From: an uncultured Actinomycetes bacterium
GTDB taxonomy: Bacteria > Actinomycetota > Thermoleophilia > Gaiellales > F1-60-MAGs149
Length of the DNA stretch: 14,126 nt
Assembly: GCA_903873565.1 (NCBI GenBank)
Contig: CAIQOY010000137.1
Span: forward strand, 1-14,126
Direction of reading: 5' to 3'
Shown: positions 1-7,160 of the stretch, one piece after another
Layout: every line of letters starts with the position of its first letter
Position numbering within the stretch: the stretch's first letter is position 1
Program-made: the position numbers and the translations under genes
The notes under the pieces: model-generated
What the model was told of the DNA's origin: nothing
The model's database searches: none
Seen by the model: only the letters and a program-made list of their open reading frames with translations

Positions 1-376
1 CTACGGCAAGTACTGGTGCCCGGCCGAGCCGGCCGATCCGCCGTGCTCGGGCGCGTCGGAGTTCGGCATCGTCGACTACGGCCACCGCGGCACCCCGAAC
101 GTCTACCTCAACGCGGCGCTCGCCACGGGCGGCGTGTGGAACTCGTCGCAGTACGCGAACGACGACTTCATGGCGGCGTTCGCCGAGTTCCAGGCGGCCG
201 CCGACGTCGAGGGCCAGACGGCCGCGTCGGCGAAGATCGAGGCCAACCTCAACGACGAGGTGCCGGTGGGCATCGCCTACACGATCAACGCCCTGGCCTG
301 CTACTCGAACAAGTACCAGGGCGTGGCGAACACGGCCATGGGCTTCACCTTCCTCGAGGCGGCCAGCCAGGTCTAG
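1..376 (+). CDS. ABC transporter substrate-binding protein, family 5 (C-terminal fragment)
   Basis: This is the last 124 residues of an extracytoplasmic solute-binding protein of the oligopeptide/dipeptide/opine type (SBP family 5). The gene enters from the left edge, so its start and signal peptide are not visible. The reading frame is fixed by the TAG at 374-376. Near the middle it contains GGVWNSSQYANDDFMAAFAEF, which is typical of the C-terminal lobe of this family (G-x-W-N-S-S-Q-Y-x-N), followed by helical A/E-rich sequence and the IAYTINALACYS stretch. Two cysteines in the first 15 visible residues could form a disulfide outside the cell. Downstream lie two permeases and a double ATPase of the same transporter class, so this is almost certainly the binding protein of that importer. 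Its ligand may be a peptide, opine or another small organic molecule, and the fragment does not tell which. Confidence 0.85.
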   Translation, partial: YGKYWCPAEPADPPCSGASEFGIVDYGHRGTPNVYLNAALATGGVWNSSQYANDDFMAAFAEFQAAADVEGQTAASAKIEANLNDEVPVGIAYTINALACYSNKYQGVANTAMGFTFLEAASQV

Positions 377-400
377 CCCCGACGAGGGAACGCGCGACCG

Positions 401-433
401 GGGGCGGCGGGCTTCGGCCCGCCGCCCCTTTTT
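401..433 (+). terminator. Intrinsic terminator after the binding-protein gene
   Basis: A perfect 12-bp GC stem (401-412 with 417-428) closes a TTCG tetraloop (413-416) and is followed directly by five T residues (429-433). It lies 25 bases after the stop codon of the binding-protein gene. It should end most transcripts before the permease genes, so the binding protein can be made in excess over the membrane parts. Confidence 0.93.
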
Positions 434-468
434 CATGCCCCCATGCGTTCCGCGATCTGGGCGCGGGC

Positions 469-497
469 TTGCCGCTCGTAGCCGGATATGGGATAAC
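469..497 (+). promoter_or_regulatory. Candidate sigma-70-type promoter for the permease-ATPase genes
   Basis: TTGCCG (469-474), a 17-base spacer and GATAAC (492-497) give four of six consensus matches in each box. It lies just past the terminator and before the first permease gene, where a restart of transcription would be needed. Transcription would begin near 504 and give a leader of about 118 bases. Confidence 0.5.
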
Positions 498-504
498 ACC
501 ACCT

Positions 505-550
505 GCGCGGTCGTGACGGCCGCGCGAGAGACGGAGAGGAGAGGGAAGGG
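505..550 (+). promoter_or_regulatory. Structured, purine-rich 5' leader of the permease mRNA
   Basis: Right at the predicted transcript start there is an 8-bp hairpin (505-512 with 518-525, one G-U pair, loop GTGAC). A run of almost pure A/G follows (527-550), containing GGAGAGGAGAGG at 533-544. The purine run lies about 70 bases before the permease start codon, too far to act as its Shine-Dalgarno site. It may be a stability element, a standby site or a pairing target for another RNA. No known riboswitch class is recognised. Confidence 0.35.
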
Positions 551-622
551 CACCGACGCAGACCGCGCCGCTCGCATGGGCGCACCCCGCTGCCATCGGC
601 CCACCCGCGACGACCCCGCCCG

Positions 623-1576
623 ATGCTCCGCTTCCTGATCCGCCGCATCGCCCTCGGGCTCGTCACCCTGCTCCTCTTGACCGTGATCGTGTTCGCGCTG
701 TCGAACGTGATCCCGGGCGACGTCGGCCGCCAGATCCTCGGCCCCTTCGCGCCGCAGGAGTCGGTCGACGAGCTCAACCAGCGTCTCGGCACGGACCAGC
801 CCCTCTACACGCAGTACTTCAACCGCATGGCGGACTACGCGCGCGGCGACCTCGGCGAGTCGTACGCCTCCCGCGAGCCCGTCTCCAAGCTGATCGGCGA
901 GTCCTTCTGGGCCTCCGCGAAGCTGGCGCTCTTGGCGCTGCTGGTGACGATCCCGCTGGCGGTGATCGCCGGCGTCTACGCGGCGCTCAAACGGGGGTCG
1001 ATCTTCGACCGCGTCATCGTCACGCTCAGCCTCGCGGGCTCGTCCCTGCCCGAGTTCGTCACCGCCACCTTCATCATCGTCACCCTCGGCGTGTCCCTGA
1101 GCATCTTCCCGGTGCTCGCGCGCCCGCCCGACGGCGCCGACCCGCTCACGCAGCTGTACTACCTGGCGATGCCGATCATGGCGCTCGTGATCGTCTACTT
1201 CGGCTACATCGCGCGCATGGCGCGGGCCGGCGTCGTGGCCGCCCTCGAGGCGGACTACACGCGCACCGCGGTCATGAAGGGCCTCAAGCGCGGTGTGGTC
1301 ATCCGCCGCCACGTGCTGCGCAACGCGCTCCTGCCGACGATCTCCGTCGTGGCCACGCAGACCGGCTACCTGTTCGGCGGCCTGCTCGCCGTCGAGCTGA
1401 TCTTCAACTACAACGGCCTCGGCCGCCTGCTCGTCACCGCCGCCCGCGACAAGGACCTGCCGCTGCTCAGCGCCGGCGTCCTCGTCATCGGCATCGTGTA
1501 CATGATCGCCACGCTCCTGGCCGACGTCCTGATCTCGATCCTCAACCCGCGCGTGCGCCTCGGAGAGGACGGATGA
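623..1576 (+). CDS. ABC transporter permease, DppB/OppB type
   Basis: This 317-residue inner-membrane permease would form half of the translocation channel of a peptide/opine importer. Six hydrophobic segments are seen at about residues 8-30, 97-120, 130-158, 175-198, 236-261 and 279-307. The EAA loop that contacts the ATPase lies at residues 209-240 (E-A-D-Y-T-R-T-A-x-x-K-G-L, then H-V-L-R-N-A-L-L-P), as is standard for DppB/OppB. Length is normal. The ATG at 623 is the first usable start in frame after the TAA at 494, and the N-terminal MLRFLIRRI fits the family, although no good Shine-Dalgarno sequence is seen. The gene overlaps the next permease by ATGA. It has its own candidate promoter behind a terminator. 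Confidence 0.92.
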   Translation: MLRFLIRRIALGLVTLLLLTVIVFALSNVIPGDVGRQILGPFAPQESVDELNQRLGTDQPLYTQYFNRMADYARGDLGESYASREPVSKLIGESFWASAKLALLALLVTIPLAVIAGVYAALKRGSIFDRVIVTLSLAGSSLPEFVTATFIIVTLGVSLSIFPVLARPPDGADPLTQLYYLAMPIMALVIVYFGYIARMARAGVVAALEADYTRTAVMKGLKRGVVIRRHVLRNALLPTISVVATQTGYLFGGLLAVELIFNYNGLGRLLVTAARDKDLPLLSAGVLVIGIVYMIATLLADVLISILNPRVRLGEDG

Positions 1577-2472
1577 GCGCCGTCGACCCGACCGCCTTCG
1601 AGCCGCCGGCGCCCCTCGAGGACGCCGGCGCCGCCGCCGACCGCCGCTCCGCGCGCCGCGAGAAGCTGCGCCTGTTCGTGCGCAACCCGTCGGCGATCAT
1701 CGGCGGGGCGATCCTGATCTTCTGGATCATCTGCGCGATCTTCGGCGACGTGATCGCGCCCTACAGCCCGTTCGCGACGGACTTCGACGGCCACGTGCCG
1801 CCGGGCGGCACGAACATCCTCGGCACCGACCAGCTCGGCCGCGACGTCCTCTCGCGCGTGATCATCGGGTCGCGCGACGTGCTGATCGCCGCGCCGATCT
1901 GCGCGATCATCGGCGTCGGCCTCGGCACGCTGCTCGGCATGCTGATGGGCTACTACCGCGGCTGGCTCGACGACACCCTGGGCCGCGTGATCGAGGCCTT
2001 CCTGGCCCTGCCCGTGCCGCTCGTCGCGCTCCTCGCGCTGGCCGCGCTGGGCTCCTCGACCACCACCGTGGTGCTCACGGTCGGCATCTTCTTCACGCCG
2101 ATCGTGGCGCGCACCGTGCGCGCCGCCGTCCTCGCCGAGCGCGAGAACGACTACGTGCAGGCCGCCAAGCTGCGCGGCGAGAACGGGCTCTACATCATGT
2201 TCCGGGAGATCCTCCCGAACATCACCGGCCCGATCGTCGTCGAGTTCACCGTCCGCATCGGCTACGCGGTCTTCACGATCGCGTTCCTCTCCTTCCTCGG
2301 CGTCGGCATCCAGCCGCCCACCCCCGACTGGGGCCTGATGGTGTCCGAGGAGTACGCGCTGATCATCGGCGGCTACTGGTGGGTGACCGTGTTCCCGGCG
2401 CTCGCCATCGCCAGCCTCGTGATCGCCGTCAACCTGGTCGCCGACGCCATGCAGGAGGTCAACGAGCGATGA
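1573..2472 (+). CDS. ABC transporter permease, DppC/OppC type
   Basis: This 299-residue protein is the second membrane subunit of the importer and should pair with the DppB-like protein. A charged cytoplasmic N-terminus of about 38 residues precedes TM1 (41-62). The family hallmark LGTDQLGRDVLSR lies at 83-95, and the EAA loop at about 189-217 (E-R-E-N-D-Y-V-Q-A-A-x-x-x-G, then I-L-P-N). The C-terminal part has G-I-Q-P-P-T-P-D-W-G at 245-254, also typical of DppC. The start is fixed by the ATGA overlap with the upstream gene (1573-1576), which implies translational coupling. The stop overlaps the ATPase start in the same way. Confidence 0.93.
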   Translation: MSAVDPTAFEPPAPLEDAGAAADRRSARREKLRLFVRNPSAIIGGAILIFWIICAIFGDVIAPYSPFATDFDGHVPPGGTNILGTDQLGRDVLSRVIIGSRDVLIAAPICAIIGVGLGTLLGMLMGYYRGWLDDTLGRVIEAFLALPVPLVALLALAALGSSTTTVVLTVGIFFTPIVARTVRAAVLAERENDYVQAAKLRGENGLYIMFREILPNITGPIVVEFTVRIGYAVFTIAFLSFLGVGIQPPTPDWGLMVSEEYALIIGGYWWVTVFPALAIASLVIAVNLVADAMQEVNER

Positions 2473-4490
2473 GCGCCACCGAGGCCCGCACCGCCGCGCT
2501 CAAGGTCGAGGACCTGGAGGTCGCCTACGACGTCCGCGGCGTCCTGCGCCCCGTGCTGCGCGGCGTCTCGTTCGAGATCAGGCCGGGCGAGGCCTACGGG
2601 CTGGTCGGCGAGTCCGGCTGCGGCAAGTCGACGACCGCCTACGCGGCGGTCCGCTACCTGCCGGGCAATGGCCACATCACCGCCGGGCGCGCCCTGATCG
2701 GCGGCGACGACGTGACCGCGATGGGCGCGGAGGACCTGCGCGCGCTGCGCGCCTCGCGCATCTCGATGGTCTACCAGGACCCGGGCCAGTCGCTCAACCC
2801 GACGATCAAGGTCGGCAAGCAGGTCGCCGAGGCCTTCGCCGTCCTCGGCGCCTCAAAGGAGGAGGCGCGCGAGCGCGCGATCGAGGCGCTGCGCCGCGTG
2901 CGCATCGCCGACGCCGAGCGCGTCATGGAGCGCTACCCGTACCAGCTGTCCGGGGGCATGCAGCAGCGCGCCGTGATCGCGATGGCCCTGGCCTGCGACC
3001 CGCAGCTCCTGATCCTCGACGAGCCCACGACGGGCCTCGACGCCACGGTGGAGGCCGAGGTGCTCGACCTCGTCGCCAACCTGCGCGACGAGACGGGCGC
3101 CGCGATCCTCCTGATCGCCCACAACCTCGGCGTCGTGCGCCGCACCTGCGACCGCGTGGGGATCATGTACGCGGGCCGGATCGTGGAGGAGGGGATCGCC
3201 GGCGAGGTCTTCGACGACCCGCAGCACCCGTACACCGTGGGCCTCCTGCGCTGCCTGCCGCGCCGCGGCGCCGCCAAGAGCGAGCGCCGCCTCGACACGA
3301 TCCCGGGCTCCCTGCCCCTGATCGGCACGCCGCTGCCCGCCTGCGTCTTCGAGGACCGCTGCGCGCTCGCCAGCGCGGAGTGCCGGACGGCGCTGCCGAC
3401 CGCGTCGCACCCGCGTCCCGACCGCACCGTCTTCTGCCACCACGTCGACCGCGTCGCCGAGCTCGTGGCGGCGCCCGTCACGGCGGCGGCCGGCGAGGTC
3501 GCCCCGGGTGAGGTCGTGCTGCAGCTCGAGGACGTCTCGAAGACGTTCCGGCAGGGCGGGCACGAGGTGCGCGCGCTGGTCGGCGTCGACCTCGAGCTGA
3601 GGGCCGGCGAGACGCTCGGCCTCGTGGGCGAGTCGGGCTCCGGCAAGACGACGCTCGCGAAGGCGATCCTCGGGATCCACGCGGCCGACCAGGGCGGCGT
3701 GATCCGGCTCGACGGCGAGACGCTGGCGGGGCTGACCACGCAGCGCTCGGCCGACGCCCGCCGCGCGATCCAGATCATCTTCCAGAACCCGGACTCCGCC
3801 CTCAACCGCTCGAAGACGGTGCGCTCGATCCTGTCGCGCGCCCTCTCGAAGCTGGCCGGGCTGAGCGGTCAGGCCGCCGACGACCGCCTCGAGAAGATCC
3901 GCGAGGAGGTCGTGCTCTCGCCGCGGCACCTCGACCTCAAGCCGCGCCAGCTCTCGGGCGGCCTCAAGCAGCGCGTCGCGATCGGCAACGCCTTCGCCGG
4001 CGACCCGCGTATCGTCGTCTGCGACGAGCCCACGAGCGCCCTCGACGTGTCCGTGCAGGCCGCGATCCTGAACCTGCTCGCCGACCTCCAGCGCGACGAG
4101 CAGGCCTCCTACATCGTGATCTCGCACGACCTCGGCGTCGTGCGCTACCTGTCCGACCGGATCGCCGTGCTCTACCTGGGCCGGCTGATGGAGGTCGGGG
4201 ACGCGGCGACCGTGTTCGCCGGGCCGCACCACCCGTACACCGAGGCGCTGCTCTCGGCCGTGCCGAGCGTCGACGGCGACCCGCCGGCGCGCATCCGCCT
4301 CGAGGGCGAGGTGCCGTCCGCGATCGACGTGCCGTCGGGCTGCGTGTTCCACACGCGCTGCCCGCGCGCCATCCAGGGCACCTGCGAGGCCAGCGAGCCG
4401 CCGCTCGTCGAGGTCGAGGCCGGGCACATGATGCGCTGCCACATCCCGATCGACGAGCTGCGCCGCCTGCAGGCGACCGACGCGGGCTGA
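2469..4490 (+). CDS. Fused double ATP-binding protein of a peptide/opine ABC importer (DppD-DppF type)
   Basis: One 673-residue chain carries both cytoplasmic ATPases. Half 1 has Walker A GESGCGKST (47-55), Q103, signature LSGGMQQ (160-166), Walker B LLILDEP (180-186) and the H-loop at H218. Half 2 has GESGSGKTT (387-395), Q439, LSGGLKQ (495-501), IVVCDEP (515-521) and H553. All catalytic elements are present in both halves. Each half ends in the oligopeptide-transporter C-terminal extension, with four cysteines in similar spacing (C292, C298, C305, C323; C625, C631, C639, C657). That pattern matches the region reported to hold an iron-sulfur cluster in Opp/Dpp ATPases. The ATG at 2469 overlaps the permease stop by ATGA. 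An in-frame extension upstream lies inside the permease gene and was not used. Double-ATPase fusions of this kind are known, for example mycobacterial OppD. Confidence 0.93.
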   Translation: MSATEARTAALKVEDLEVAYDVRGVLRPVLRGVSFEIRPGEAYGLVGESGCGKSTTAYAAVRYLPGNGHITAGRALIGGDDVTAMGAEDLRALRASRISMVYQDPGQSLNPTIKVGKQVAEAFAVLGASKEEARERAIEALRRVRIADAERVMERYPYQLSGGMQQRAVIAMALACDPQLLILDEPTTGLDATVEAEVLDLVANLRDETGAAILLIAHNLGVVRRTCDRVGIMYAGRIVEEGIAGEVFDDPQHPYTVGLLRCLPRRGAAKSERRLDTIPGSLPLIGTPLPACVFEDRCALASAECRTALPTASHPRPDRTVFCHHVDRVAELVAAPVTAAAGEVAPGEVVLQLEDVSKTFRQGGHEVRALVGVDLELRAGETLGLVGESGSGKTTLAKAILGIHAADQGGVIRLDGETLAGLTTQRSADARRAIQIIFQNPDSALNRSKTVRSILSRALSKLAGLSGQAADDRLEKIREEVVLSPRHLDLKPRQLSGGLKQRVAIGNAFAGDPRIVVCDEPTSALDVSVQAAILNLLADLQRDEQASYIVISHDLGVVRYLSDRIAVLYLGRLMEVGDAATVFAGPHHPYTEALLSAVPSVDGDPPARIRLEGEVPSAIDVPSGCVFHTRCPRAIQGTCEASEPPLVEVEAGHMMRCHIPIDELRRLQATDAG

Positions 4491-4517
4491 TCCCCGCGCC
4501 CCCGCGATAGACCCCCT

Positions 4518-5624
4518 GTGCTGATCCGCGCCGCCGTCACGCCCGCCGTCGGGCTGCCCTTCCAGGTGCGCGAGGTCGAGCTGGCCCCGCCGGGCCCGCA
4601 GGAGGCCCTCGTGCGGCTGCGCTGGAGCGGCGTCTGCCACTCCGACCGCAACGCGCTGGACGGCACCTCGGAGACGCCGCTGCCGGCGATCCTCGGCCAC
4701 GAGGGCGCCGGGGTGGTGGAGGCCGTCGGGCCCGGCTCGCGGCTCGCCGTGGGCCAGCGCGTGGCGCTGTCGTGGGCGCCGAGCTGCGGCACCTGCGAGG
4801 AGTGCCTGCGCGGCCTGCGCCACCTCTGCGGCACGGCCTGGCCCGCGATGGGCGCGGGCGGGCTGATGGACGGCACGTCGCGCCTGTCCATGGACGGCGG
4901 GCCCCTCCACCACTACTCGTTCCTGTCCACGTTCGCGGAGGCCTGCGTGGTCCCCGACGACTCCTGCGTCGTCCTGCGCGACGACGACCCGCTCGACGTG
5001 GCCTCGATCGTGGGCTGCGCCGTCACGACCGGCGTCGGCGCCGTCTGGAACACGGCCGGCGTCAGACCCGGCGACCGCGTGGCCGTCTACGGCTGCGGCG
5101 GCGTGGGCCTGTCGGCCGTGATGGGCGCCCGCGCCGCCGGCGCCTCCGCGGTGGTGGCGGTGGACGTCTCCGAGGCGAAGCTGGCGGGCGCGGTCGACTG
5201 CGGGGCCACCGCCGCGGTCGCCTGGCAGGGCGACGCCGAGTCGACCGGCGAGGCCGTGCGATCGGCCTCGGGCGGCGGAGTCGACTACGCGATCGAGGCG
5301 ACCGGGCGCCCGGAGGCGGCCACCGCCGCGTACCTCTCGACCCGCCCGCGCGGGGCGGCGGTGCTGGTCACGATCAACCACCCCGACGCGATCGTGGCCT
5401 TCCCGGCGCTGTCCTTCCCGCGCATGGAGCGGCGCGTGCTCGGCTCGGTCTACGGCTCGTCGTACCCGCCGCGCGACTTCCCGCTGATCCTCGACCTGCA
5501 CCGCCAGGGGCGGCTCCCCCTCGAGCGGCTGATCAGCCACCGGCTGCCGCTCGACGAGATCGGCGCGGCCTTCGACCTGATGCACGACGGCGCCACGCGG
5601 CGCGTCCTGCTCGACCTCGCCTGA
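4518..5624 (+). CDS. Zinc-dependent alcohol dehydrogenase (MDR superfamily)
   Basis: This 368-residue cytosolic oxidoreductase interconverts an alcohol and an aldehyde or ketone with NAD(P). Catalytic zinc ligands are C40 (GVCHSD), H61-E62 (GHEGAG) and C167. The structural zinc loop has C90, C93, C96 and C104 (CGTCEECLRGLRHLC). The Rossmann fold shows GCGGVG (192-197), and an acidic residue (D216) ends the second strand, which favours NAD over NADP. It resembles the class III/NDMA-type subgroup, but the alcohol substrate cannot be told. The GTG at 4518 begins MLIRAAVTP, the usual N-terminus of the family. It starts 27 bases after the transporter operon and may be co-transcribed with it. TAGACC at 4508-4513 is a weak candidate -10 for a near-leaderless start. 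It converges on the MttB-like gene with four bases between stops. Confidence 0.92.
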   Translation: MLIRAAVTPAVGLPFQVREVELAPPGPQEALVRLRWSGVCHSDRNALDGTSETPLPAILGHEGAGVVEAVGPGSRLAVGQRVALSWAPSCGTCEECLRGLRHLCGTAWPAMGAGGLMDGTSRLSMDGGPLHHYSFLSTFAEACVVPDDSCVVLRDDDPLDVASIVGCAVTTGVGAVWNTAGVRPGDRVAVYGCGGVGLSAVMGARAAGASAVVAVDVSEAKLAGAVDCGATAAVAWQGDAESTGEAVRSASGGGVDYAIEATGRPEAATAAYLSTRPRGAAVLVTINHPDAIVAFPALSFPRMERRVLGSVYGSSYPPRDFPLILDLHRQGRLPLERLISHRLPLDEIGAAFDLMHDGATRRVLLDLA

Positions 5625-5628
5625 GCCG

Positions 5629-7095
5629 TCAGCCGAGGAGCGCGCGCTCGATCGGGTCGCCGAGCTCGCGGGCGCGGCGCTCGACGAACTCGATCAGCTC
5701 GGCCTCGATCGCGTCGTCGAGGGGCGGCCGCTCGTAGGCCTCGAGCAGCTCGTCGACGCGGGTCGACGCGCGGGCGGCGTGGTCGGGCCGGCCGGCGCGC
5801 GTCCAGCGGTCGAAGTTGTCGGTGGTGGCCACGGTCGGCCGCCAGAAGCAGTCGCGGAAGCGCTCGAGGGTGTGCGCCGCCCCGAAGAAGTGGCCGGCGT
5901 GCCCGACCTCGGCGTGCGCGTCGAAGGCGATCGTCTCGTCGTCGATCCTGAGCGGCGTGAACTGCCGCAGGAGGAGGTCGAGCAGCTCGATGTCGGCGAC
6001 GGCCTTCTCGTAGGACGTGACGAGCCCGCCCTCGAGCCAGCCGGCGCTCTGCCAGCAGACGTTGGCGCCGGCCAGGAAGGCCGAGAGCTGCGTGTTGAGG
6101 GACTCGTAGCCGGCCTGGAAGTCGACCGCGGGGCTCGCGGTCAGCGTGCCGCCGCCGGAGCGCCACGGGATGCCGAGGCGCCGCGCGACCTGGCCCGAGG
6201 CGTAGAGGCCGACCGCCGACTCGGGGCCGCCGAAGGCGGGGGAGCCCGTCTTCATGTCGGTGCTCGACAGGAAGGAGCCCATGATGCAGGGGGCGCCCGG
6301 GCGCACGAGCTGGGCGAGCGCGACGCCGGCGAGGACCTCCGCCGTCTGCTGCACCAGCGCCGCGGGGACGCTGACGGGCGCCATCGCGCCCATCAGCAGG
6401 AACGGCGTGATGATCACGGCCTGCCCGGCCGCGGCGTAGGCCATGATGCCCTCGAGCATGCGCTCGTCGAAGTTGAGCGGCGAGTTGACGTTGCAGTTGG
6501 CGAACACGACGGGCTGGCGCTCGATCGCCTCGCGCCCGCCGAAGACGATCGCCGCCATCTGCAGGCAGTCCTCGGCCGCGGTGGCCGACGAGGCCTCACC
6601 GGACCAGACCAGGTCGGTCAGGCGGATCATGGCCTGGGAGCGCAGGAGGTGGCGGACGTCGAGCGGGAGGTCGTTCGGCTCCACCACGTTGCGCCCCGGC
6701 GTGTCCAGCACCCCGGAGGCCTGCACCAGCATCACCAGCCGCCGGAAGTCCTCGAAGGTGCCGTCGCGGCGCTCGTCGCCGCGGCGGACGAACGGCGGCC
6801 CCTGCGCGGCGCAGAAGATCATCGCGTCGCCGCCGATCCGCAGGCTGCGCTCCGGGTTGCGGGCCGCCAGCGAGAACTCGCGCGGGGCCAGCGCCAGCTG
6901 CTCGCGCAGGAAGGCCGGGTCGAAGCGCACGACGTCGTCCTCGACCGTCTGCCCGGCGTCCGCCATGAGCCGCCGCGCCTCGGGGTGGTCGAAGCGGACC
7001 CCCACCTCGGAGACCAGCCGCTCCCAGCCGCGGTCCAGGGCCTCCAGGTCATCCCCGCTGAGGGGCTCGTAGCGGGGCATGCGGTTCTCGAACAC
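5629..7095 (-). CDS. Trimethylamine methyltransferase-like protein (MttB family, no pyrrolysine)
   Basis: This 488-residue protein belongs to the MttB family of corrinoid-dependent methylamine methyltransferases. Family-typical stretches are N-P-E-R-S (80-84), NVNSPLNFDERMLE (202-215), ITPFLLMGAMAPVS (229-242), FQAGYES (326-332), the GWLEGGL region (352-358) and ERFRDCFWRP (411-420). The frame is open throughout with no internal amber codon, so it is a non-pyrrolysine member. Characterised non-pyrrolysine members demethylate glycine betaine, proline betaine or carnitine and hand the methyl group to a small corrinoid protein. No corrinoid partner or reactivase is present in this window. Many aerobic bacteria carry such orphan copies of unknown substrate. 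The GTG at 7095 is the longest start. The ATG at 7080 (MPRYEPLS) is equally good and looks like the usual family N-terminus. It is divergent from the enolase-superfamily gene, with 65 bases between them. Confidence 0.88.
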   Translation of the reverse strand: MFENRMPRYEPLSGDDLEALDRGWERLVSEVGVRFDHPEARRLMADAGQTVEDDVVRFDPAFLREQLALAPREFSLAARNPERSLRIGGDAMIFCAAQGPPFVRRGDERRDGTFEDFRRLVMLVQASGVLDTPGRNVVEPNDLPLDVRHLLRSQAMIRLTDLVWSGEASSATAAEDCLQMAAIVFGGREAIERQPVVFANCNVNSPLNFDERMLEGIMAYAAAGQAVIITPFLLMGAMAPVSVPAALVQQTAEVLAGVALAQLVRPGAPCIMGSFLSSTDMKTGSPAFGGPESAVGLYASGQVARRLGIPWRSGGGTLTASPAVDFQAGYESLNTQLSAFLAGANVCWQSAGWLEGGLVTSYEKAVADIELLDLLLRQFTPLRIDDETIAFDAHAEVGHAGHFFGAAHTLERFRDCFWRPTVATTDNFDRWTRAGRPDHAARASTRVDELLEAYERPPLDDAIEAELIEFVERRARELGDPIERALLG

Positions 7096-7148
7096 GGGCT
7101 GCCGTCAGTCTGGCGCGCCCTGAACGAAAGCGCAACGCCGATCCGCCG

Positions 7149-7154
7149 TACACT
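7149..7154 (+). promoter_or_regulatory. -10 box for leaderless transcription of the enolase-superfamily gene
   Basis: TACACT (TAnnnT form) ends 7 bases before the GTG start at 7161, which places the transcript start on the start codon itself. No clear -35 box and no Shine-Dalgarno sequence is seen, consistent with a leaderless mRNA. Confidence 0.5.
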
Positions 7155-7160
7155 GCCGCG

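Noticed and set aside
2853..5585. A 910-codon open frame on the minus strand
   Set aside because: It lies opposite the double ATPase and the dehydrogenase, both of which show complete family motifs. Its product is Arg/Ala/Gly/His-rich with no domain, as expected for an antisense frame in very GC-rich DNA.
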